In this document: one piece after another, positions 53,276 to 61,058 of the stretch
Layout: every line of letters starts with the position of its first letter
How positions within the stretch are numbered: position 1 is the stretch's first letter
Assembly (NCBI RefSeq): GCF_018603905.1
Contig: NZ_JAHFZZ010000002.1
Location: forward strand, 558,001 to 622,000
Direction of reading: 5' to 3'
Origin: Nonomuraea sp. NEAU-A123
Lineage (GTDB): Bacteria; Actinomycetota; Actinomycetes; Streptosporangiales; Streptosporangiaceae
Length of the DNA: 64,000 bases
Program-made: the position numbers and the translations under genes
Notes under the pieces: model-generated
The model's database searches: none
What the model was told of the DNA's origin: nothing
The model's input: the letters and a program-made list of their open reading frames with translations, nothing else

Positions 53276-54733
53276 ATGTCTGAACGTGTGGCGGTGGCCT
53301 ACCGGTGGCGGTGGGTGGCGTTGGCAGCATTGCTGCTGGCCGAGGCGATGAATCTGCTGGACTCGACGATCGTGCAGGTCGCCACCCCGGCGATCCGTGC
53401 CGACTTGGGCGGGTCGGCGGCGGACATGCAGTGGTTCAGCACGGCGTACACCTTGCCGTTCGCCCTGCTGCTGATCACCGGCGGCCGGCTGGGCGACATC
53501 GCCGGTCGGCGGCGGGTCTTTCGGATCGGTGTCACCGGGTTCCTGAGCGCGTCGGTGGCCTGCGCCCTGGCGCCCTCGGTCGGGATGCTGATCGGCTTCC
53601 GCGTCGTGCAGGGCGCTGCGGCCGCGGCGGTCATTCCGCAGACCATCGGTCTGATCCGCGCCATGTTCAAGGGGAAGGAGATGTCCAAGGCCCTGGGCAG
53701 CATCGGCCCCGTCATGGGTTTGGCCGCTGTTTGCGGGCCTGTTCTCGGGGGCGTGCTGACTCACGCTGATCTGTTCGGCTCGTCATGGCGGGCGGCGTTC
53801 CTGGTCAATGTTCCGTTCTGTGTCGCTGTGCTGGCCGTCGCGCCGATCCTGGTCGAGGATCACGCGCCGGCGCGACCGAGCCTTGACCCCATCGGCACCG
53901 CGCTGGCGATGCTCGGCACCGCCCTGATCGTCTACCCGCTGATCGGGGCGGACACAGCGCACCTGTCGATGGGGGCTTGGGGCGCTATCGGCCTCGGGCT
54001 GGCCGTGGTCGCGGGTTTCGGCCTGCAGCAGCGGCGCAGTGCCGGGCTTGGCCGCAGCTCGCTGGTGGAGACCAGCCTGTTCGCACAGCGCGCTTTCCCG
54101 GCCGCGCTGGTGACGTCCACGCTGTTCTTCGCCGTGACGACCGGGCTGATGTTCGTCGTGGTCCTGCACCTGCAACTGGGATTGGGCACCGATGTACGCA
54201 CCGCGGGACTGACCATGGTGCCTTGGTCGGTGTGCCTGGCGGTGTCTTCCTGGGTCGCGGGCGCGTACCTGGTTCCTCGCCATGGACGGCGGGTGATGTT
54301 CGTCGGACTGGCCACGCTGGCGCTCGGCGTGCTGGCCGCTATCGCCGCGTACCACGCGGCCGGCCCCACGGGCTATCCCACGCCGCTGCTCGGCGCCCTG
54401 GGAGTCGCGGGTCTCGGCGTCGGGATGTTCACCCCGTCGTTCTTCACCACCGCGCTGAAGCCGCTCAAGCCGCAGGAGGTCGGCTCAGCCGCCGGCCTGC
54501 TCAACGCCGTCCAGCAACTCGGCGCGACCCTCGGTGTCGCCGTCCTGGGTAGTGTCTACTTCGATGGCTCCCGATCGGGCTCGCCGGGTGGCGCGGTCCA
54601 AGTGACCTTCTGGGTCGCCGGTGGATTGCTCGCGGCGAGCTTCCTCTCCACGGTGCTCATGACACCGGTCAGCCCGCGGTTACAGGATCATCCCTCGGGG
54701 AGTAAAGAAGCTCTCCTCGACCTGGACTCATAA
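53276..54733 (+). CDS. DHA2-type MFS drug efflux transporter
   Basis: A 485-residue membrane pump with 14 predicted segments (EmrB/QacA type). Helix 1 carries the LLDSTIVQVATPAI motif (motif D1), GGRLGDIAGRRRVFRIG is motif A between helices 2 and 3, and VVQGAAAAAVIPQTIGLI, GPVMGLAAVCGPVLGGVL are motifs B and C of proton-drug antiporters. ATG 53276 lies 6 nt after GGAGAGGA; ATG 53270 overlaps it. Likely controlled by the divergent tandem-Lrp protein. Substrates unknown, probably toxic organic compounds. Confidence 0.92.
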   Translation: MSERVAVAYRWRWVALAALLLAEAMNLLDSTIVQVATPAIRADLGGSAADMQWFSTAYTLPFALLLITGGRLGDIAGRRRVFRIGVTGFLSASVACALAPSVGMLIGFRVVQGAAAAAVIPQTIGLIRAMFKGKEMSKALGSIGPVMGLAAVCGPVLGGVLTHADLFGSSWRAAFLVNVPFCVAVLAVAPILVEDHAPARPSLDPIGTALAMLGTALIVYPLIGADTAHLSMGAWGAIGLGLAVVAGFGLQQRRSAGLGRSSLVETSLFAQRAFPAALVTSTLFFAVTTGLMFVVVLHLQLGLGTDVRTAGLTMVPWSVCLAVSSWVAGAYLVPRHGRRVMFVGLATLALGVLAAIAAYHAAGPTGYPTPLLGALGVAGLGVGMFTPSFFTTALKPLKPQEVGSAAGLLNAVQQLGATLGVAVLGSVYFDGSRSGSPGGAVQVTFWVAGGLLAASFLSTVLMTPVSPRLQDHPSGSKEALLDLDS

Positions 54734-54758
54734 CGGAGCGTGCTGGAATGATCACCGC

Positions 54759-54764
54759 TAGGAT
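54759..54764 (+). promoter_or_regulatory. leaderless -10 box of heptad-repeat gene
   Basis: TAGGAT, 7 nt before ATG 54772. Supports this start over ATG 54748, which has only a weak GGAG 9 nt upstream. Confidence 0.5.
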
Positions 54765-54771
54765 TCTCGCC

Positions 54772-55179
54772 ATGACAACCCTCCAAGAGCTGGGCGTCCG
54801 GGTGGCGCGCCTTGAAGAGCGCGCGGACAACCAGCGAGAAGACATCACGGTCTTCGGCTCAGAGCTGTCGAAGATCATGGAGACTCAGCACAAGCACACG
54901 CTGAGGCTCGACCAAGTCGAGGTGAGACTCGACCGAGTGGACGCGAGACTCGACCAAGTCGACGCGAGACTCGACCGAGTAGAGGTGCGGCTCGACCGGG
55001 TAGAGGTGAAACTCGACGAGCACAGCAGGATCCTGGACACCCACACAGAGATTCTGGACACCCATACACAGATCCTGGACGGCCACACACAGACGCTCGA
55101 CAAGCACACCCGGATGTTCGAGACGATGTTCGCCCACTTCGGCATCCCCCTCCCCGCCGAAGACCACCAGAACAACTAG
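54772..55179 (+). CDS. heptad-repeat coiled-coil protein
   Basis: A 135-residue protein built largely of seven-residue repeats. Residues about 45-80 repeat RLDQVEV/RLDRVDA six times, and 83-118 repeat ILDTHTE/ILDGHTQ/TLDKHTR, ending in MFETMFAHFGIPLP. The a/d positions are Leu and Val, so a long parallel coiled coil is expected; the DNA itself repeats every 21 nt. No signal peptide or membrane segment. Similar short repeat proteins occur beside regulators, but I recognise no function. Confidence 0.7.
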   Translation: MTTLQELGVRVARLEERADNQREDITVFGSELSKIMETQHKHTLRLDQVEVRLDRVDARLDQVDARLDRVEVRLDRVEVKLDEHSRILDTHTEILDTHTQILDGHTQTLDKHTRMFETMFAHFGIPLPAEDHQNN

Positions 55180-55473
55180 CGGCCCCCACCGAACCTTGAC
55201 CGGGCGACTGGTCTCGGGAGGTGAACCCGTCAGGCTGGGTCCAGAAAAAGGCACGGGGACCGTCTCTTGACGATCAGCCGGCGAGCGCGTGAGCACAGCC
55301 GCCTGATCCCCCAACGGTCCCCGCACAGTAGGGCAGCACCGGCGCGACGTACTCGCCGCTTCTCGCAAGACACCAGCGATCCGCCGCGCTGCCACCTGAC
55401 CCCCAGGCACCTCTCCGGCGGTCGACTTGGCTGCGTGGAGCCCGGGGCTGGAGTGCCCCGGGCGACCCGATGC
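55180..55473. other. convergent intergenic region with a large hairpin
   Basis: No gene supported. The only structure is the inverted repeat listed at 55254-55323; frames across it look like chance. Confidence 0.5.
55254..55323. terminator. nested inverted repeat, possible bidirectional terminator
   Basis: Outer arms CGGGGACCGT (55254-55263) and ACGGTCCCCG (55314-55323) are exact complements; inner arms GATCAG (55272-55277) and CTGATC (55303-55308) pair inside them. It lies between two convergent genes. There is no T-run, so termination is inferred; a trace of a lost element is the alternative. Confidence 0.4.
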
Positions 55474-56214
55474 CTACTTGTCGGAGAGCAGCCGTCCGCG
55501 GAACTGCGGGTGGTCGGTCTCCCAGTAGCGCCAGCCTTCGATCCTCGACGGGATGCTCGCGATGCCGGTACCGACTCTGACCTCACTGCAGTTGTGGAGC
55601 CGTGCCCACTGTCCCCAGTGAACGCGGTAGCCGAAGACGCGGTACCACATGTTTCCGTACTTGCCGTCGCTGATCGTCCGCGTGTAGTCGTGGCCCGTGA
55701 AGATCATGTGCCTCTTCTCGAGGTGCGGAGTGACCTCCCTGGCCACCGCGCGGACGATTTCGTCGGTGGTGACCCTGGGGCCGACCGTGAGGTCGTCCTC
55801 CCTCCTGAGCTGGGTGGTCTTGGTCTTGTCGGCCTCCACGAACGCGAGCACCTCGAACTCGTGGTGGACCGAGACGGTCATCTCGCCGCCGGGACCGTCG
55901 GTGTAGCGGGTGCGCGGAATGAAGAAGTTGTGCGGCCTGAGGGAATGAACCCTGATGAAGGTTCCCGCCTCGCAGCCTCCCCCGTCTCCGACCAGGACCG
56001 GCTCGCGGAGTCTGTGGTCGAGGTGGTGGAAGCGGTCGTGCCTGGGGTCCGGCGTCGGACCATTCGCGAAGGCTGGGTTGGTCGTGGTGCCGGCAAGGGC
56101 CACGGACAGGGATCCTGCCACGGCCAGCGTCATCAGTCCTTTTGCCGAGCGCCGCCGCCGCGCCGGCCGGGTCGGTATGGCTGTGGCGTCGGTTTTGGGA
56201 GTGTGCGTGAACAT
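55474..56214 (-). CDS. secreted protein of unknown function
   Basis: A 246-residue protein with a long signal peptide: basic start (RPARRRRSAKG) then LMTLAVAGSLSVALAGTTT and cleavage near NPAFA, about residue 50. The mature part has FFIPRTRYTDGPGGEMTVSV, HHEFEVLAFVEADKTKTTQL and DDLTVGPRVTTDEIVRAVAREV; a Cys occurs in GGGCEAG and another in LHNCSEV, which may form one disulfide. The pattern of beta strands resembles small exported proteins of actinomycetes that face toxins or immunity domains, but I recognise no family. ATG 56214 was preferred because upstream residues look unrelated. Confidence 0.7.
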   Translation of the reverse strand: MFTHTPKTDATAIPTRPARRRRSAKGLMTLAVAGSLSVALAGTTTNPAFANGPTPDPRHDRFHHLDHRLREPVLVGDGGGCEAGTFIRVHSLRPHNFFIPRTRYTDGPGGEMTVSVHHEFEVLAFVEADKTKTTQLRREDDLTVGPRVTTDEIVRAVAREVTPHLEKRHMIFTGHDYTRTISDGKYGNMWYRVFGYRVHWGQWARLHNCSEVRVGTGIASIPSRIEGWRYWETDHPQFRGRLLSDK

Positions 56215-56497
56215 AGAGGTACCGTTTCTTTTGGAGCGCGGCCAATGACCGCGGCTAACCCATTGGCCGGAAGACGGCCCATGCCTGCCCGCTGAGCGAC
56301 CCAGCGTGACAGAAAAAATACTTACAGTCGCCACTGGGCTCCTCCCGCCGCCACGCCGAAAGGGATTTCCCCGGACAGGGAAAGCAAAGGTGAAAAAACA
56401 TCAGTGAATGACTGACCCGGCCAGTTATCCCGCCGAACCACCAAACGCGACAGCCCCGGAAATCACCTCCCCAGGGGCCGCGCCGATGTGACAGCCG
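56215..56497. other. intergenic stretch
   Basis: It holds the upstream region of the exported-protein gene and the 3' flank of the sugar operon. AT-richer than its surroundings around 56310-56400; no clear hairpin with T-run, no gene. Confidence 0.4.
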
Positions 56498-57469
56498 TTA
56501 CGACAGTCGTTGCGCCTTGCTCAGCAGCCGCTGTGCCACCACCACCAGCGCCAGGAACGCCCCGCTGACCACCTGCTGGAAGGCCGACGTCAGGTTCCCC
56601 ACCTGGTTGATCAGGCTTTGGATCACCCCCAGCAGCAGCACCCCCGCCACCGTCCCGGTGATCCCGCCCGCGCCGCCGGTCAGCAGGGTGCCGCCGATGA
56701 CGACGGCGGCGATCGCGTCCAGTTCCAGCCCGATGCCCAGGATCGTGACCCCGGACGAGAGCCGGGCCGCGTTCAGCGCGCCCGCGAGGCCCGCCAGCAG
56801 GGCCGACATCACGTACACGGTCACCTTGGTGCGCGCCACGGGCACGCCCATGAGCGCCGCCGCCTGCTCGTTGCCGCCGATCGCGTAGACGTTCTGCCCG
56901 AAGCCGGTCCGCTGCAGCAGCACCATCGCGACCAGCGCCAGCGCCGCGGTGATGTACACGGGGTACGTCAGGCCGAGCAACTCCCCCTGCCCCAATGACG
57001 CAAAAGCAGGATTTTTCACCAAATAGGTGGTGGCACCCTCCTGAGAAATGGCGAGCATCAACCCCCGCACACCCAACAAACCCGCCAATGTCACGATAAA
57101 AGGAGCCATACCGGTGCGAGCTATGACGAGGCCCTGCAACAAGCCGACCACCCCGCACGCGCCCAACGGCAACGCCAGCGCCATGAGCAGGCCGTACTGG
57201 GACCCGTAGGCCGCCAGCACCCCGCCCAGCACGAACAGCGACCCCACTGACAGGTCGATCCCGCCGCTGATGATGACGAACGTCATCCCGATCGCGATGA
57301 TCGCCAGGAACGACGACGAGACCACCACGCTGGCCGCGTTCCCCGCCGTGGCGAAGGAGTCGAAGGCCAGGCTGCCCACGATCACCAGCAGCGCCAGCAC
57401 CATGAGCGCCCCGTGCTGCTGAAGCACCCGGCTCGCCTGCTCACGCCGTGAAGAGGCTACGGAGATCAT
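56498..57469 (-). CDS. sugar ABC transporter permease (YjfF/RbsC type)
   Basis: A 323-residue membrane permease of the BPD_transp_2 family with about nine hydrophobic segments. IAIGMTFVIISGGIDLSVGS is the typical motif in ribose-type permeases, as are IGGNEQAAALMGVPV and the coupling segment VVIGGTLLTGGAGGITGTVAG. It is the last gene of the operon, its start overlapping the stop of the first permease by four bases. With its sister it would form the heterodimeric channel, as YtfT and YjfF do. Confidence 0.92.
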   Translation of the reverse strand: MISVASSRREQASRVLQQHGALMVLALLVIVGSLAFDSFATAGNAASVVVSSSFLAIIAIGMTFVIISGGIDLSVGSLFVLGGVLAAYGSQYGLLMALALPLGACGVVGLLQGLVIARTGMAPFIVTLAGLLGVRGLMLAISQEGATTYLVKNPAFASLGQGELLGLTYPVYITAALALVAMVLLQRTGFGQNVYAIGGNEQAAALMGVPVARTKVTVYVMSALLAGLAGALNAARLSSGVTILGIGLELDAIAAVVIGGTLLTGGAGGITGTVAGVLLLGVIQSLINQVGNLTSAFQQVVSGAFLALVVVAQRLLSKAQRLS

Positions 57470-58434
57470 CGGTTCGCACGCTCCCTGGTGGCGTAGACGG
57501 CGGCCAGGATGATGACCGCCTGGACCATCTGGGTCCACGACTGCGGCAGGTTGTGCTTGATCAGCGTCGCCGCGAGCAGTTGCATGAGCAGCGCGCCCAT
57601 GACCGTGCTGAGCACCCTGATCCGCCCGCCGGTGAGCGGCGTGCCGCCGACCACGACGGCGGTGATCGCCGACAGCTCGATGAACAGGCCGAGCGACGTC
57701 GGGTCGCTGGCCTGCAGGCGGGCCGTCGCCAGCACCCCGGCCAGCGCCGCGAGCAGCCCGGAGATCACGTACACGATCAGTAGCACCCGTTTGACCGGCA
57801 GCCCGGACAGCTCGCTGGCCGAGCGGTTGCCGCCGATCGCGACGACCTGCCGCCCGAACGTCGTGCGCCGCACCACGAACAGCACGATCAGCGTCAGCGC
57901 CGCCGCGATCAGCACGATGACCGGGATCCCGGTCACCGAACTGCTGCCCAACGCGATCAGGTCCGGATTGCGGAACTCAACGAGCTGCGGCACCAGGACG
58001 TTCGCGATGCCGCGTACGCCGACGAGCAGCGCCAGTGTGGCCACGATCGGCTGGACGCCCACGTAGGCGACCAGGGCCCCGCCGGCCGCGCCGACGACCG
58101 CGCCGCCGATCACGGCGACGATCAGCGCGGGCAGCGCGCCGTACCCCAGGTAGAGGGCGACGAGCGCGGCGGCCAGCGCCATGACCGAGCCGACGGACAG
58201 GTCGATGCCCTGGGTGCCGATCACCAGCGCCATGCCGAGCGACACGATCACGATGGGCGTGACCTGGACGAACTGGGTGCGGAAGTTCGACGCGTCGAGG
58301 AAGTGCGGCGTGAACAGCACGTTGAACAGCAGCAGCGCCAGTACGGCCGCGTACACGCCGTAGTCCTGCACCCAGGCGAAGATCCGCGGCTTGAGGTCGG
58401 TCCGGAACGCCGGCTTCGAGGTGAGCTCAGTCAT
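57466..58434 (-). CDS. sugar ABC transporter permease (YtfT/RbsC type)
   Basis: A 322-residue permease of the same family. VSLGMALVIGTQGIDLSVGS, IGGNRSASELSGLPV and VVVGGTPLTGGRIRVLSTVMG mark it; about nine membrane segments. The start lies 8 nt inside the end of the ATPase gene, within a 30-bp tandem duplication (58431-58490). Confidence 0.92.
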   Translation of the reverse strand: MTELTSKPAFRTDLKPRIFAWVQDYGVYAAVLALLLFNVLFTPHFLDASNFRTQFVQVTPIVIVSLGMALVIGTQGIDLSVGSVMALAAALVALYLGYGALPALIVAVIGGAVVGAAGGALVAYVGVQPIVATLALLVGVRGIANVLVPQLVEFRNPDLIALGSSSVTGIPVIVLIAAALTLIVLFVVRRTTFGRQVVAIGGNRSASELSGLPVKRVLLIVYVISGLLAALAGVLATARLQASDPTSLGLFIELSAITAVVVGGTPLTGGRIRVLSTVMGALLMQLLAATLIKHNLPQSWTQMVQAVIILAAVYATRERANR

Positions 58435-59995
58435 CGGACCGCTCCGCGATCGTCACCATGTCATCGGACTGCTCCGCGATCGTCGCCATGATCCTCTCCT
58501 CGGTCACCTGGTCACCGGTCAGCTCCCCGACGACCGCGCCCTCGCGCAGCACCAGGATGCGGTCGGCGCCCTCGACCAGCTCCTCCAGGTCGGAGGAGAT
58601 CAGCAGCACGCCCAGCCCCTCGGCGGCCAGCTCGTCGATCAGCGCCTGCACCTCGGCCTTGGCGCCCACGTCGATGCCGCGGGTGGGCTCGTCGAGCAGC
58701 AGCACCTTGGGACGTACGGCCAGCCAGCGGGCCAGCAGCACCTTCTGCTGGTTGCCGCCGGACAGCTCCGACACGAGCTGGTTCGGCGAGGCCGCCTTGA
58801 TGCGCAGCCGCCGCATGAAGATCTCGACCATCCGGTCGATCTTCGCGTCGGACACCACGCCCGCCCTGGCCAGGGAGGGCAGGGCGGCCAGGGCGATGTT
58901 CTCGCGGACGGACAGGGTCGGGACGATGCCCTCGGCCTTGCGGTCCTCGGGCAGCAGGCTGATGCCCGCCCTGATCGCCGCGGTGGTGGAGCCGCCGCGC
59001 AGCGGCAGCCCGGCCACGAGCACCTGCCCGCCGTCGAGGGGCATCGCCCCGACGATGGCCTTGGCGGTCTCGGTACGCCCCGCACCGAGCAGGCCGCCGA
59101 GACCCACGACCTCGCCGGGCCGTACGGACACGTCGATCCCGTCCAGGACGTGCCGCCGGGTGAGGCCGCGCGCCTCGACGGCCGGCGGCTGGCCGTCGGC
59201 GGCGCGGTGGCGATCGCGGGAGAACCTGGTCAGGCCGCCGGCTTTGACCTCGTTCAGGTCGCGGCCCAGCATGAGCGAGATGAGCTTGAGCCGGTCGAGC
59301 CCGGCGAGCGGCCCGGTGTGCGCGACGCGGCCGTCGCGGAGCACGGTCACCCGGTCGCACACCTGGTAGAGCTCGTCGAGCCGGTGGCTGACGTACATGA
59401 CGGCGATGCCCTCGTCACGCAGCCGCCTGATCACCCCGAACAGCGTCTCGACCTCGCGCGGCTCCAGGGACGAGGTGGGCTCGTCCATGATGACCACGCG
59501 GGCGTCGACGGCCACGGCCCTGGCCAGGGCGACCATCTGCTGGGCGCCGATGCCGAGTGTCCGCAGCGGCCGCCTGACGTCGGTCTCGACGCCGTAGCCG
59601 GACAGGATCCGGGCGGCTTCGGCGTACATCCTCGTGGCGTCGATGACCCCGAAGCGGCCGCGTGGTTCGCGGCCGAGCAGCAGGTTGCGGGCGACGCTCA
59701 TCATCGGGACGAGGTTGACCTCCTGGTAGATGGTGGAGATCCCGGCGCGCTGCGCGTCGAGCGGCGTGCCGAAGGCGGCGGGCGCGCCAAGGTGGCGCAA
59801 CTCGCCGCCGTCGGGATGGTACACGCCGGTGAAGACCTTGATCAGCGTGGACTTGCCCGCGCCGTTCTCCCCCACGAGGGCGTGCACCTCGCCGGGGAGG
59901 AGGGCGAGATGCACACCGTCGAGAGCGAGTACGCCGGGGAAGCGCTTGCTGATCCCCTTCGCCTCGAGAACCGCTTCCAAATCAGTACGCCTCAC
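58427..59995 (-). CDS. sugar ABC transporter ATP-binding protein, two nucleotide-binding domains
   Basis: A 522-residue ATPase with the RbsA/YtfR layout. The first domain has Walker A VGENGAGKSTLIKVF, signature RTLGIGAQQMVALARAVA, Walker B VVIMDEPTSSLEP. The second has a degenerate A site GLLGAGRTETAKAIV and SGGNQQKVLLARWL, VLLLDEPTRGIDVGAKAE. It powers import from the YtfQ-like binding protein. GTG 59995 overlaps the stop of the binding-protein gene. The C-terminus is lengthened by ten residues through a tandem duplication. Confidence 0.93.
   Translation of the reverse strand: MRRTDLEAVLEAKGISKRFPGVLALDGVHLALLPGEVHALVGENGAGKSTLIKVFTGVYHPDGGELRHLGAPAAFGTPLDAQRAGISTIYQEVNLVPMMSVARNLLLGREPRGRFGVIDATRMYAEAARILSGYGVETDVRRPLRTLGIGAQQMVALARAVAVDARVVIMDEPTSSLEPREVETLFGVIRRLRDEGIAVMYVSHRLDELYQVCDRVTVLRDGRVAHTGPLAGLDRLKLISLMLGRDLNEVKAGGLTRFSRDRHRAADGQPPAVEARGLTRRHVLDGIDVSVRPGEVVGLGGLLGAGRTETAKAIVGAMPLDGGQVLVAGLPLRGGSTTAAIRAGISLLPEDRKAEGIVPTLSVRENIALAALPSLARAGVVSDAKIDRMVEIFMRRLRIKAASPNQLVSELSGGNQQKVLLARWLAVRPKVLLLDEPTRGIDVGAKAEVQALIDELAAEGLGVLLISSDLEELVEGADRILVLREGAVVGELTGDQVTEERIMATIAEQSDDMVTIAERSDD
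58431..58490. repeat. 30-bp tandem duplication at an ATPase-permease junction
   Basis: Copies at 58431-58460 and 58461-58490 differ at two positions. Read on the minus strand they give MATIAEQSDD and MVTIAERSDD, the last twenty residues of the ATPase, and include the permease start codon. Confidence 0.9.
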
Positions 59996-61043
59996 CGAGG
60001 GAGTCCTTGGCGTTGGACGTGTCGTAGTCGCGGTCGGAGATGATCACCTTGTCGGGGATGGACTGGCCGTCGAGGAACTTCTGCGCGGTCTCGAAGGCGA
60101 GCGGCCCGAAGCGGGGGTTGGACTCGATGACCGAGTGCAACCAGCCGTCGGCGATGCCCTGGACGGCGCTACGGGTGCCGTCGACGGACACGATCTTGAT
60201 GGTGCCCGCCTCCTTGCCCGCGCCCTTCAGTGCGGTGACCGCGCCGAGCGCCATCTCGTCGTTCTCCGCGTAGATGCCGTTGATGTCGGGGTTGGACTGG
60301 ATGAGCTGCTCGGTGACCTGCTGGCCCTTCTCGCGGGCGAACTCGCCGGTCTGCTCGAAGGAGATCTGGATGCCCGGCGCCTTCTCCGTGATCCGCTCCT
60401 TGAAGCCGTTGGTCCGCTCGGTGGTGACGTTGTTGCCGGGCGCGCCGAGCAGGATGGCGACCTTGCCCTTGCCGGACAGGGCGTCGATCATCCGGTCGGC
60501 GGCCCGCTTGCCCTGCTCGTGGAAGTCGGAGCCGATGAACGTCAGGTAGTCGCTGCACGCCTTGGCGTTGATCTTCCTGTCGACCGTGATGATCGGCACC
60601 TTCTTGGCCGCGGCCTGCTGGAGCACCGGCTCCCAGCCGTCGGAGTTCAGCGGCGCGATGACCAGCAACTGCACGCCCTGGGCGATGAGCTGCTGCACGT
60701 CGGTGATCTGCTTGGAGAACTGCGACTGGGCGTTGGTGACCTTGAGGTTGGCGATGCCGAGCTTGGCCGCCTCGTCCTTGATCGACTTGGTCTCGGCGAT
60801 GCGGAACGGGTTGGCCTCCTTCTCCGACTGGGAGAAGCCGACGGTGGCCGTCTTGAGGTCGAACTTCTTGCCGCCGAACTGGTCGAGCGTGCACGTCGGT
60901 CCCGCCGAGCCGCTGGGGCTCTGCACGACCTGCTGCCCGGCCGTGCTGGTGGCGGCGGGCGCGCTCTGCGGCTCCTCCGACTTGGCGCAGGCCGACGCGG
61001 TGAGGAGTACGGCCAGCGCCAGGCAGGCTGTCCGGAGATTCAT
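59982..61043 (-). CDS. sugar ABC transporter substrate-binding lipoprotein (YtfQ-like)
   Basis: A 353-residue lipoprotein: signal with lipobox LTASAC, then an Asp/Ser-rich tail and the periplasmic-binding-protein fold. VGFSQSEKEANPFRIAETKS, QLIAQGVQLLVIAPLNSDGW, TFIGSDFHEQGKRAA and EQLIQSNPDINGIYAENDEM resemble YtfQ, the galactofuranose-binding protein of E. coli, more than RbsB. Binds sugar outside and hands it to the two permeases. GGAAGGA lies 6 nt before ATG 61043, and the GH2 gene ends 15 nt upstream. Confidence 0.92.
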   Translation of the reverse strand: MNLRTACLALAVLLTASACAKSEEPQSAPAATSTAGQQVVQSPSGSAGPTCTLDQFGGKKFDLKTATVGFSQSEKEANPFRIAETKSIKDEAAKLGIANLKVTNAQSQFSKQITDVQQLIAQGVQLLVIAPLNSDGWEPVLQQAAAKKVPIITVDRKINAKACSDYLTFIGSDFHEQGKRAADRMIDALSGKGKVAILLGAPGNNVTTERTNGFKERITEKAPGIQISFEQTGEFAREKGQQVTEQLIQSNPDINGIYAENDEMALGAVTALKGAGKEAGTIKIVSVDGTRSAVQGIADGWLHSVIESNPRFGPLAFETAQKFLDGQSIPDKVIISDRDYDTSNAKDSLGEAY

Positions 61044-61058
61044 GGGGGTTCCTTCCTA

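Noticed and set aside
55254..55323. Insertion sequence end
   Set aside because: No transposase remnant and no target duplication found; kept only as an inverted repeat.
55230..55586. 118-codon minus-strand frame in the convergent gap
   Set aside because: Starts inside the exported-protein gene and has no domain; the hairpin lies in it.
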